A DNA stretch of 64,000 nt, from positions 682,001-746,000 of the forward strand of contig VWZS01009934.1 in NCBI GenBank assembly GCA_013397075.1. Reading direction: 5' to 3'. This stretch comes from Rhabdornis inornatus (lineage: Eukaryota > Chordata > Aves > Passeriformes > Rhabdornithidae). Both the position numbers and the translations under genes were made by a program. Shown here piece after piece: positions 1-10,335 of this stretch (positions are counted from its first letter, which is position 1; each line of letters opens with the position of its first letter). The notes beneath the pieces are model-generated. The model saw nothing but the letters and a program-made list of their open reading frames with translations, was not told where the DNA came from and ran no database searches.

Positions 1-690
1 GTGTTTATAAGGAGTGTGTGTTACAATAAACTTGTCCCTTTCCTATCTTGAAAGGAGACCATGTTGCTGTGTTGTTTCACTCTTTTTGCTGTCCCATTGC
101 TAATCATATAGCTAACAGCAATAAGAAATGTTCTAGACTGACTTGAAATTTCTTTTTCCTGTGTTTTCGTTACTTTTAGAAAATGCTAGATTTCTAGTTG
201 CAAGTCAAACTATGACCTTTTCTCCTGTGTGTTTGTATGTTTCATTTATAAGGAGGTTGCATTCAATTTTTACAAAAATATTCTCACCTTTTCACACCAA
301 AAAAGGCATAATACTAAAACCCAAAACCACCCTAAGTCCTGCTTTTTTGTTTGTTTTGTTTGTTTGTTTTGGGTTTTTTTGGTTGTTTTTTTTTTATGTT
401 TGGTTGTTGCTTTTTTTTTGTTTTTTTGGGTTTTTTAAATTTTTCTGTGCCTTCACAATTTTTCAGTGCTGGTTGTAACAAACAAATTGCACAAACCATT
501 TTAATTCCCAGCCCCTTGCTGTACCACAACAGGGTTAGTTCAGTTAATTCTGGGGCCACTTGCTCATACCAGAAAAGGAAAATTACTATCCTTGCAGCTT
601 CAATTAAGGGAAATAATTTTTCTATCTTTGTCTAATTGGGCTTGAACAGAAAAGCTATTGGCTTCACTTCTTGAAATAATATATCTTGAG
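1..690. other. Non-coding DNA with a T-rich tract
   Basis: I recognise no gene here. Apart from the T/G-rich tract at about 342-444, the sequence is ordinary AT-rich vertebrate non-coding DNA. The open frames across it (for example 143-478 plus and 332-559 minus) encode runs of Phe/Leu or Lys/Pro only because of the T-rich tract, so I do not treat them as genes. Confidence 0.7.
342..444. repeat. T/G-rich low-complexity tract
   Basis: About 100 bp made almost entirely of T runs separated by G or GG, with TTTG-like units at the left end. The same composition appears on the opposite strand as A/C-rich tracts at 21.5, 46.5 and 49.7 kb. It is probably a degenerate simple repeat. I see no poly(A)-tailed element next to it. 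Confidence 0.85.
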
Positions 691-925
691 ATCATAGGAA
701 AAGTTAGGTAGGAATGGACATCAGGCAGTTTCTAGGTCAAGCTCCTGCTCCTAGCAGGCACAGCTGTGAGACCAGGCTTGGGTGCTTGGGCTGGGTCTTG
801 AACACTTCAGAGAACAGAACCAGCACAGCATCTCTGACCAACCCAATGCAGCGCCTGGTTGTCCTCACAGTGAAAATGCTCCTCCTTCTATCCATTCTAA
901 ACCTCTTCTTTCAACTCATGTTCGT
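691..925 (-). mobile_element. Old CR1 LINE 3' fragment (relic)
   Basis: Read left to right this is the reverse complement of a CR1 3' end. It opens with a decayed tail-proximal block (ATCATAGGAA, then GTAGGAATGG, then CTCCTGCTC), continues with GGGTCTTGAACACTTC and ends with CCTCACAGTGAAAATG followed by CCATTCTAAACCTCTT. The blocks are in the right order and spacing for the CR1 3' region, but many bases differ and there are small indels. This copy is therefore much older than the one at 5.2 kb. It is truncated at its 5' end, which lies on the right here. The two overlapping plus-strand frames of 77 and 109 codons are by-products. The subfamily is not determined. Confidence 0.72.
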
Positions 926-1028
926 TTACCTGAGTTCCTGCCTCTGCACCTCAATTTGTCAGCACGTTTACACTGGCAGCGGTTTCAAGCCAAATTTTCA
1001 AGGGTCCACTCTTGAAAAGTTCTCTTTG

Positions 1029-1080
1029 TATAGTATAGTATAGTGCAGTATAGTGTAGTGTAGTGTAGTGTAGTATAGTA
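1029..1080. repeat. Pentanucleotide microsatellite (TAGTA/TAGTG)n
   Basis: About ten consecutive 5-bp units. Outer units are TAGTA and inner ones mostly TAGTG, with one CAGTA variant. The block of pure TAGTG units in the middle, flanked by TAGTA on both sides, suggests that a variant unit arose and then spread by slippage. No coding context is apparent. Confidence 0.9.
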
Positions 1081-3050
1081 ATGTCAGATTCCTATGAAGG
1101 ACCACAGCAAACCAGAAAAACCTGGATGACTTTCGTCAATCTCATTAGTTCTCTGCATGATTCTCCCATCAGTGAGGCTGTTTGCAGGAAATCCAATAAA
1201 GGCACTGTTACATATCATGGAGTTCAGTTTCAGATTAATACACCCAGCATCTGTTGTCTACATGCAGTTAAGTTTGCTGGTACCTAGACAGCTAGGCCCA
1301 GTTCAATTGGCCTGAGAGATACCCTGGAACATTCCTTCCTGGCTCCAGCAAGCCCCTTAGGAGGCTGTAGGTCTCCTACAGGTCCTGTGGCATATTTATC
1401 TGTTCCACATGGATGTCTCAAGTACACTGCCACATTTTGAATGATCCTAGAGGCATTCAAAGGTGCCAGTCATTTGAACCTGTAGGAGATGAATGATTCT
1501 TTTGGCCTGACTACCACGAAAACATATAGTATATAGATTATATGAGAATTTAGATGACTAGCAAGCATTTAGACACCAACATACGCTTGCACTATTACTC
1601 ACTACAAACTAAAACCCAGCCACAGCCTAAGATCATGACAGATGACAGCAGATGATTACAGCTCATTAAATGAAACATCAGTGCTATGTGGTATGGCTGA
1701 GAACCACGAAATGGTACCACCATATATTGGGAAGCAGCTTCTTCAGGCTTTCAATCATATACACATTTATGTCAGAAGTTCACATTAAAGAGTAACAATA
1801 TTCTTCTGCTCCTTTCTCATTCCTGACCACTTCATCTAAGGAAAGACTATTAATTAAAGAGCAACAACAAATGAAACATGATCTGTGAGGCAGAAGAGAT
1901 GAGAAGTAGAAGTCAAATCCTACATCATGTCTAATTCCTTCTTTCTGTGAGTCCAATAATGCTGTGTTGCTCAGTAAAATGTCAAAAATAACATACAGAA
2001 CTACCATGTACCTTTTGAGAAACGGAAGATAAACTGAGTTCTCAAATATTCAAGGTTTCCATAGTTCATGGAAAACTAAAAGGGCCTTCTAAAATTCTTT
2101 CCCTTGACAGTAGCAGAGATTTTCATCTGTTGTAGCTTTGAATTACAGTGGCAGTCCTTGAACTTTAAAAAGCTCCAGCTAAATTCAATGAGTTCTATTA
2201 ATGCTCCTCTTACTTTTTCCAGTAAAATTTCCATGTAGATTGAAAGAGTACACTAAAAATACTGAAATCTACCCTGCAGATGTGGAAGAAGTATGAACAA
2301 GGAATGAATATTCTAGGATTTTAAGTACATATGACAAAGTTGTCAAAAGCAGAAAATATTCCTGAGACACAGACTGTTCTTCCTGCTGGTTCCATTTTGT
2401 TATTGTTTGGTTTATTTTCAGGGTTTTTTGTTCAGTTTTTTTTTTTTCTTCTGGTTTTCTGGCTTTTGATTTGTACTTCTCCTTAGGTTTTTCTCAACTT
2501 AGTCTGTTTTTCTCAGCAGAATAATCTTTATATCCCAGACAGATGCCTAATTCTGCCCTATGCAGTCTTATAGCTTCTTTTCAGATCAAATGATGCAAAA
2601 CACAAACACCCAAACTACACAGAGGAATGAGCTGAGGTTGAAGGATTGCTTTGATACTGCTATAGGTAAAACATTGGGAAAGTTTGCACATGACGCTTTG
2701 ATTAAATTCCTTTAAAAGAATGTTCATGAATTATTCAATTGATTAAAAGTGCAATGATTCATTTGAACAATATTGCAAAATGGTTTGAATAAATTACTTT
2801 ATTAGAGAATCCAAACTACCTCTGGCTACAAGTATTCTGAAGCTATCTGAACGAATTCCTAGATTATCCTAAATATTGCTCTGTGAAAAGTTTTGTTGTG
2901 TTCATTTGTCCTATATCTAGGCCAATACAACAAATGAAAGGTAGTACTCTACTGTCTTTCTGATAATTGTGGGGTCTTACAAATAACAAGTTAGCTATTG
3001 CTGGAGAAGAATCCCATCATCTTCCTATGAAAAACACAGTTTTTTTAAAG

Positions 3051-3086
3051 TAAATTTTAACCTAAATTTTAATCTAAATTTTTTAC
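3051..3086. repeat. 12-bp tandem repeat, three units
   Basis: Three adjacent 12-bp units share the core TAAATTTT and differ in the last four bases (AACC, AATC, TTAC). A partial further unit follows. This is a short AT-rich minisatellite-like array. Confidence 0.75.
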
Positions 3087-4270
3087 ATAAATTAATACTA
3101 ATTGTGTAGTGAACACCATGAGTAATAACTGTGGGATCCCTTTAGTAGAGGAAGGTTTCACTTTGTAAAGGAATAAAGCCATCTTTCTTTTTGCTATTTT
3201 GCAAAATACTTGTTTATGGCAAACTGTTACTTGTATTCAGATTTGGAATGTAGAAACTATAGTGATGGTTTCTTGGAAATGCTTAAAATAGATAAGATGG
3301 ATTGACTGATTGAATATTCCTTTGAATTACTGTGAAAGTATCAGATCTATCTAAATCATGCCATGAAAAAAAGTGGAGTTAGAAGTTATGTAACTTCAAG
3401 TTGCTATAAATTGCTTCTTGTTGAAAGCTATATAAAACATTTTCAAATCTGTCATGTTCCACCTCTTCTGCTTAAAAAAATAAATCCAAGTGAAAATGTC
3501 CAAGAAAAGTATGAATCAGTCTTATGTTGTTAAGTTGGACAAATGCTTGCCACCATCAAGACTGGATACTCTTCAGCAATTAAATCAAGAAACTGGTCCA
3601 TTTTTCTGGCCAGAATGTATTTTTTACAGTAAGATATTATATTTTATTAGGTTAGCTAAACCAGTGTAGCTAAAGAAGAAACAAAATCAGATGAGACATA
3701 CTTCTCAGACACACTGTCATCACTTTTTCGTTTAATCCAAGTTTGATTCTTCAATACAGATTTTATCTACCTTCTTTCTGCTGCTGACATTCCCACGTGC
3801 TCTCAGAACAAGTTATCTGACAAAGCAGCCAGGCAAATGCATTTTCTACTTCTCCTCCCACTGCAGCATGCAAGATGTCTGCACAGCCACAGCATCCCAG
3901 AGAACATGCCCTACAAGGTGTGATCTGACCTCCAGACTTTGCCAGAAAACAGTCTCACATCATGGGCCAGTCTGACCTACTACAAAGCAGGAGGAATGCA
4001 GTACAAAGAGAGCATGAAGGAGAGACAGAAACTGCTTTATTTGTAGCACTGAACAGAAGAAATCAGCACAGCAGACGGCAGAAGATAATACAGAGCTTCA
4101 AGTTGTGAGGCAGCACCCAGAAGCTGCTTTTGCTAGTCCTGAGAATAACCACCATAGCCAGTAGGAACTGCAGAACCATTGGCAATGAGACAAATGTCAA
4201 GCCCTTCTTTTCTAGCCTATAATATTTATTGAATTTGAGAAAGGAACTTCTTTTCCCTCATTTGGCTACT

Positions 4271-4309
4271 ATACATATATATATATATATGTATATACAC
4301 ACACACACA
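4271..4309. repeat. Compound TA/CA microsatellite
   Basis: An alternating TA run of about 17 bp is followed by GTATA and then a CA run of about six units. It is a compound dinucleotide repeat, likely to vary in length between individuals. A perfect inverted repeat begins 17 bp downstream. Confidence 0.92.
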
Positions 4310-4326
4310 AAAGAGTTTTTTACTGG

Positions 4327-4360
4327 CAGTGAAACTCTAAATCTTTTCAGAGTTTCACTG
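4327..4360. repeat. Perfect inverted repeat, 12-bp arms, 10-nt loop
   Basis: The left arm at 4327-4338 (CAGTGAAACTCT) is exactly complementary to the right arm at 4349-4360, around a 10-nt loop. Pairing does not extend past the arms. The hairpin is too short for a typical microRNA precursor. Confidence 0.9.
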
Positions 4361-5199
4361 GGGGCAGACACTGAAACTACTTCAAGTGAGGCTTTGAAAG
4401 AGGGCATCCAGAAAAGGCACTCATCATTTTCAGGACAGAATACTCCTCTGCAGACAAAAACTTGCTTACTAGCAGAGCTGCTTTCCTCAATTAAACAAAG
4501 TGGCTGGCAAAACAAAATAACAAGGGGTCATGGCAGAATTAGAGTTGATTTGTTCAAAGTGTGTATCACTCAGCACTGAGTACCACTCCACGATTATACC
4601 CTATTTTGTACTCTGAAAAACAACAGCCTCCTACAGCAACAAACACAATTATAAGACAGATACCAATTATCCCAGGAAACCTATCTGCTACTTAAAAAAA
4701 TACTAGAAGGGAAAAACAACCCCTTGTGGTGAAATTAGCTGAAATTAGCTCTGATGCACATGTGTTCTTTAAATTATGAAAGAAAAAAGGATGTTTTTGT
4801 TCAGCAAGGTTTATTTTTAGACTGGCAAAGACACAATGGTAAACAGAACTGGAGCTCTGTGGGCACCTTCTGAGGTTAAATTACCTTTCATGCCATTTGC
4901 ACAGACGGCAGTTCTCAAGCAGCTTGAGCAGATGGTCGGGACACCATTGTCCGTTTACTTGTATCCACAAAGATAAACGATTGCTCTCTGGAATCCTGAA
5001 CAATATGGCCCTTGTGATGCTTTAGGCTGCCAAGGAGAGAAAAAACAAACAAATAAATATAAATTTAGCTGAGAAGAACAAAAGAGTTTTGATTGATGAA
5101 ATTTCATTTTAAGCAACAAGTACATATGGAATAAGATAATATTTTAGATTATAAAAGATATTTAAAATCAAGTTCAAATGTTAAACTAATGCAGAATCT

Positions 5200-5915
5200 A
5201 CCACTAAACCATGTCCACAGGTGCCACATGTCTTTAAAATACCTCCAGGGATGGTTACTTCACAACTTCCCTGGACAGGCTGTTCCAATACTTGACAACC
5301 CTTTCCACTAAGATACTTTTCCTTAAAGCCAATCTAAGCCTTCCTTTGCACTACTTGAGGCCATTTCCTCTGGTCCCATTGATTGTTACATGGGAGAAGA
5401 GACTGACCCCCACCTTTCTACAACATCTTGTCAGGTACTCATAGCGACAGGGTCCTCTCTGAGCCTCCCTTTCTACAGAATTAACACTCCCAGCTCCCTC
5501 AGCTGCTCCTTACAGGACTTTTCTCCACACCCTTCTCCAGCTCTGTTGCCCTTCTCTGGACACACTCTGGCCCCTCAATGTCCTTCTTATAGTGAGGGAC
5601 CCAAAACTGAACACAGCACTCGAGGTGTGGCCTCAGCAGTGCCCAGGACAGGGGGACAATCCCTGCCCTGGTCCTGCTGGCCACACTGCTGCTGACGCAG
5701 GCCAGGATGCCATTGGCCTTCTTGGACACCTAGGCACACTCTGGCTCGTGTTTGGCTGCTGTCATCCAACACTCCCAGGTCCTTTTCCACTGGGCAGCTT
5801 TCCAGCCACTCTTCCCAAGGCCGTAGCACTGCATGGGGTTGTGACCCAAGTGCAGGACCCAGCACATGGCCTTGTTGAGCCTCATACAATTGGCCTTAGC
5901 CCAAAATATCAGTAA
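5200..5915 (-). mobile_element. CR1 LINE, 5'-truncated 3' end (~715 bp)
   Basis: This is the reverse complement of the last part of a CR1 element and covers the C-terminal end of the reverse-transcriptase ORF plus the 3' UTR. Landmarks left to right are ACCACTAAACCATGTCC, AATACCTCCAGGGATGG, CTTGAGGCCATTTCCTC, CCCAGCTCCCTCAGCTGCTC, CTTCTCTGGACACACTCTGG, GCCAGGATGCCATTGGCC and GTGACCCAAGTGCAGGACCC, all in canonical order. The terminal tail beyond the ACCACTAAACC block is missing or decayed. The open frames at 5390-5915 on both strands are remnants or antisense shadows of the old ORF and are not genes. It is moderately diverged, and the orientation and order are clear. Confidence 0.95.
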
Positions 5916-7485
5916 TGTGGGACAATTTCACTAAATGAACACAATTTATCCCTGAATATTTAGCAAAGTATGAGATGCAGGTAAAAATAAATCATACACA
6001 GTAACTCTGACTGAAATAAAAATCTACCATGTCTGCACAACTGCTTCTACTACATATAACGTTTTCTGAAGCACACTGCTAAGTAACAACTCATTCTTCC
6101 TACTGTGCCAGTGAGGTAACCAGAGATATCCAGAATCATGCCAGAGCAGACAACTGCAAGGGCACAGTGATCCACCCAAGTATTGCTTGAGAAGGTAATT
6201 TCAGTTGTTTTAATAATTTCCCAAACGTCTTTGAGAGAAGCCCTGGTTAAACATATCCAATGCGAGCATTTTGCCAACAAGCAATTTGCTAAAAAGGTAC
6301 TTTTATAATTAGAATAATTTACTAGCAAGAGAGATGAGTTTAAAGGATTGGAGATAACACGTATAACTATGGAGAAAATTCTAAAATCTTAGAAACAGTC
6401 TTTAGGATTTAGGAGTGAAGCAAGCAGATATTCATCTTTGGACTTGCAACTAATAATTGCATAACCTGTCAATCTTAAAAGCTCCCAAAAAGAAAAGGAA
6501 AGGCAAGGTTGCTGAATATAGAAAGAATCACATGGAATCAGTGAAGGGGCCTAGACATGGACTTCAATACACACAGCAAAATAAGACAGAATTGGGTTTA
6601 GAAAATAACAGTGAAATTCGATAACTATGACTCACCAGCTGCTCAACATCCTGAAGACAGCAGGTATTGCAAAGCATTTAATTAGCTAAAGTTTCATAGA
6701 AAGATGTATAGTTGTTTCTGATATAACTGCTTATTTAAATAATGACACAACAAATAAAATTCATATCCTCTATTTAATACCACACACTCCACAGCAAAAG
6801 CAAGTAAACAGTGTATATATTTCCCCCTTTCTCATTTCAGTCATCAAATGACTTGTTTTACTTTCTTACTTTTTGCTGCGATGCTGGCATCACATACTCA
6901 TGGTGCCATTACAATAAATGTACCATTTACACATTTAAGATCCTTGTCAGATTTTTAGAAATTGTTAACACTCATTGGATTAAGGAAAGAAAGGAAAAGA
7001 CAGGTTGAGATAAATTTCAAATAGTGGCATCCAGCAACGCAAAGTAATATGCTCTGATATTGAGGATTAATTATAGCTCAAAGAAGAAGAAATAATTAGG
7101 AAATAATGCAAAAATGAAGAAGAACTTAATTAAAAAAATTGGTTAAAAAGTAAGGCAAAGAGAAAAGTTTGGTTTTGTATAGGAATAAAAGGGAAAGCAC
7201 AAATGGGAAGAATTTTTCTCTGTCTTTGAGAAGGAAGGAAACCCCAAAGTGTGTCTGTTCTAAATATCAGTGTTTTATGCTAATGTCATTAAAAATAAAA
7301 AAAAGTCAAGGCCTTTCTACCCCCAAGGGAGCACTCTCTATGCTTTACTTCCACCATTTTTTTCCACAAAATTAAAGGGAAGGCCACTGTCCCTCAGCTG
7401 CTTGCTTCCCCTTAACATCCCCAGATACATTTACCTATTTGCAAATAAAGTATAATGAAAGCAATGACTATGCTCACAAACATAT
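5916..7485. other. Unique AT-rich DNA, nothing recognised
   Basis: No repeat family, exon or RNA gene is recognisable. Short A-rich patches occur near 7125-7150 and 7295. The longest frame, 6050-6328 minus (92 codons), has no recognisable domain and no convincing splice context. Confidence 0.65.
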
Positions 7486-7567
7486 AGGATCACTTAGGTT
7501 GGAAAAGACCTTTAAGATCCTTGAGTCCAACCATAAATCTACCACCATCCACCACTAAACCATTGAA
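7486..7567 (-). mobile_element. CR1 LINE terminal 3' fragment (~80 bp)
   Basis: This is only the extreme 3' end of a CR1, in reverse orientation: AGGTTGGAAAAGACCTTTAA, then GAGTCCAACCAT, then CATCCACCACTAAACCA. These blocks belong to the same type of tail that the 5.2-kb copy lacks. Extreme 5' truncation during target-primed reverse transcription would explain its size. Alternatively it could be the severed tail of a larger copy. Confidence 0.9.
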
Positions 7568-10177
7568 CAATACAAAGGCAGCTGCATTGTGATCAGCTGT
7601 CCTGTTTGAATGACATCAGTTAAAAAGAATGCAACGTTTTATAGGAAATATGGCAAACCAACATTATTTACAAATGGGCTATTTGAAATGCATTTTATGT
7701 AACTTCTGTACTGACTGAACTGAGGCACCCATAAATGCTTCAGCGAGTCGTTTAACTCTCTCCAGACATGAAATTTCCCAAAAGCATATCAACAATATGA
7801 ATTGGAAACTGCTGTGAATAAGAATTCAGCAAAACAAATAACATTTCACTTTGTTTTGTTGCCCTTACCATGAGCTAACAAGTGCCATGAAGGGTAGATA
7901 GGTAAAAGCAATACACTCAGAGAAAAGCAAGTGCACACCTGTACAGATGGATTTTCAAGAAAGCCAGGATGAAAACCCAGGCGCAGAAAGTTTTATAGCT
8001 AAAACAACTGGTTTCTTTTTTCCTTTTTCAGTAAAGCAGTAACAATTTTCTCCACATAAATTATCTCCTAGACCCTCCTGTGATCTGGGCCATAATTAAT
8101 GTACAATAACAAGTTGTCAGCTGTTGGAAAAACTGAGACACAGATTTAGGCTGTCTTTCCCTTTATACAACTGGGCATATACATCTTCTGATTACCAAAT
8201 ATAGTTTCCTTTCTGCAGGTTTAGAAGTGCAAGAGGCCCCAGTGGGAAAGTCAGGAAGGTGTTCCCATCTCCCCATTATGCAGTAAGTTAAACTGATCAT
8301 TATTTATGGAGAGGGAATGTGCTGCATATGCTCAGAAATAAGACTCAATAAAAACACAGAGATAAGAACTGCTTCAGTATTAACAGTTGTAAAATCAGCA
8401 GCTGACTCCAGTAGGAATTTCTCAGTAGCTAACCTCTTTCATGCTGCATCTCATTTGTGGGTCAATACAAATGTAGCAGAAGAATTTAGTGAGACTACTG
8501 AAATCTCATGTATCTTCCAAGGAGCTGAGGATACAGCACATATTATTCCATAATCACAGAAGGATGATAACACAAAATAGAAAAGCTATGTTTAGTCTTG
8601 GTGCCATAAGTGACCAGCCTGAAACACATTTCTAACAGATAGCTAGCCTAAATGAGGTGTGTTAGAGGTAAAAGAGTTTAGGAGAAAAAATGTCAATCAG
8701 AAAAGCAGGTAAATGTCAGGTAAATGACAATTTGGTGCTGAAATTAGTAAAACCTGTCCGTCTTGCAGAAAATGGTTTATGAAGTTTTCAGCAAAGATGC
8801 ATCCACAGATTCAACCTCAATTTTACAAACGTATGCACTGAGAAGGAATGACTACTTGAAACTGCATTATTGCAGAACTGTAGTTATTTCTTAATTCTGA
8901 AGTCTTTCTTTCATTAAATGTAATGCTACAGGATGTCAATCTCCACTATAACATCAGAGGAAGAATAGATATCCATTTCAGTGGGAGACAGAATGAGCTC
9001 CATGATAACAAGGACTGATCACAGAATGTTCCTTTAACAACAAATAAAAATCTCTGCCTGAGCAACCAATGCCATGGTTGTTAATAAGATACTGGCTTCT
9101 GACTCGCTGAAACTAGTACACCAAGAATTTAAAATGTTTGACACAAGATTTTATAGTGGTAAATGAAATGGGAGCTTTCTAGTATAATATACATTACTAA
9201 GGATGGAAATATTTCTGACTTTAAATAAAAATTAATACCATGACATATTTGGAACAATTTTTCACTTTTAACATGCACATCTTTTAGATACTTGGGAGAA
9301 ATCATGCCAAGGTTAGAATTTCATTACCCAAATTCATCACCTAAAGAACCAGAAAGAGGAAACTAATATAATATCCAAGCTCGAAACAAATTCTATTCAA
9401 CTACATTAAGACTCTAAAGAGTATAAAATTTTGTGATATTGTCTAAGTAAGCATAAAATGCTTGATTACGTACTATTTTTTACATTGTGCAGACACATAT
9501 ACTTTGTGCAGAATGGGTGCTAAAAGAGATACCAAATCAAAATTACTATGCTTCACATTTTCTTCAGTTATAAAGGCATAAAGAAAGTAAAAAGAAATTC
9601 CTAAGATATCAGTAAGTGGTGAAACCACATGTCTTTCAAGAAGTACCAGAAATGCAGGTCAGTGTAACCTGCAATTTTATAAACTGTGATAAATATGAAT
9701 GAGTTTCGGGATGTCTTTTCCAAATGTACACCTCTGAAAGCTTTAATTGTACTGCCAAGACTTCTAAGCTTCCAAGAATTAGTTTCAGAATTTCTGTAAT
9801 TTCTGCTTGCCCCTATTCTGTTCTAACTTTAATCAGAATAAAAATCTATTTTCAGTACACCCACCATCCTTCCATTCTGGAAAGCAAAATCTTCATTAAA
9901 CTCACAGACTCATTGATGACAGGCTACACTGAACACAGGCCTTACTGACTCAGTTAATATTCTGGACACTTGAAAATTATCAGAGAGGTAAACCATGACT
10001 AGCTGGACTCCAAACAACCTCAATACTGTTAGCCTGGAAGTCCCTAAAGCCTAAGCAGTTAAACTTTACTTCATCTGCAGGTAGGAGGCAGTAGGAAAAC
10101 AAGATTTAGTTGGGAAAAAGCAAAGCAACTCTCTTCTACTTGGAGCATTTGCAGACCAAGTGATAGTAACCACCTCT
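7568..10177. other. Unique AT-rich DNA, nothing recognised
   Basis: No repeat or gene is recognised across this 2.6 kb. The open frames at 8317-8553 and 9724-9948 (plus) are short, show no recognisable domain and fall within the range expected by chance. Confidence 0.6.
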
Positions 10178-10335
10178 TTGACCATCACAGTAGCCAAACT
10201 CTGAAGTGAGATATTCTGAGAGACTGTGGAACCCGCACCTGTGGAGATATTCAAAACTAAATTGCCTTCAGCTACCTGATCCAACTTCTAAGTCATCCTT
10301 GTGGTCCAGATGTCCCTTTAAAACTTAACAACCAT
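10178..10335 (+). mobile_element. Probable ancient CR1 3' relic
   Basis: The stretch reads like a heavily decayed CR1 3' end in forward orientation. A CACAGTAGCCAAACTCTG block stands where the consensus has CACTGTGAG..CAAACACTGG. It is followed by GAGAGACTGTGGA, GGAGATATTCAAAAC, and a final block GATCCAACTTCTAAGTCATC..GTGG..GTCCCTTT, equivalent to the usual 'ttggactagatgatc..ggtccctt' end. Order and spacing fit, but identity is low. An alignment would be needed to prove it. Confidence 0.55.

Larger units (their letters stand above)
926..5199. other. Unique non-coding DNA, no gene recognised
   Basis: Besides the small repeats listed separately (1029-1080, 3051-3086, 4271-4360) I recognise nothing. 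There is a short T-rich patch near 2419-2450. The longest frames (4229-4579 plus, 116 codons; 4258-4515 minus, 85 codons) lie across the TA/CA microsatellite and its hairpin and show no domain. Confidence 0.65.

Noticed and set aside
4733..4753. GAAATTAGCT repeated twice in tandem
   Set aside because: A 10-bp slippage duplication. Similar tiny repeats occur by chance throughout (for example TAGCTGCTTT near 27060 and TCTGGGATT near 27220).
5390..5915. Overlapping frames of 76-107 codons on both strands
   Set aside because: They lie wholly inside the minus-strand CR1 3' end and are remnants or shadows of its old ORF.
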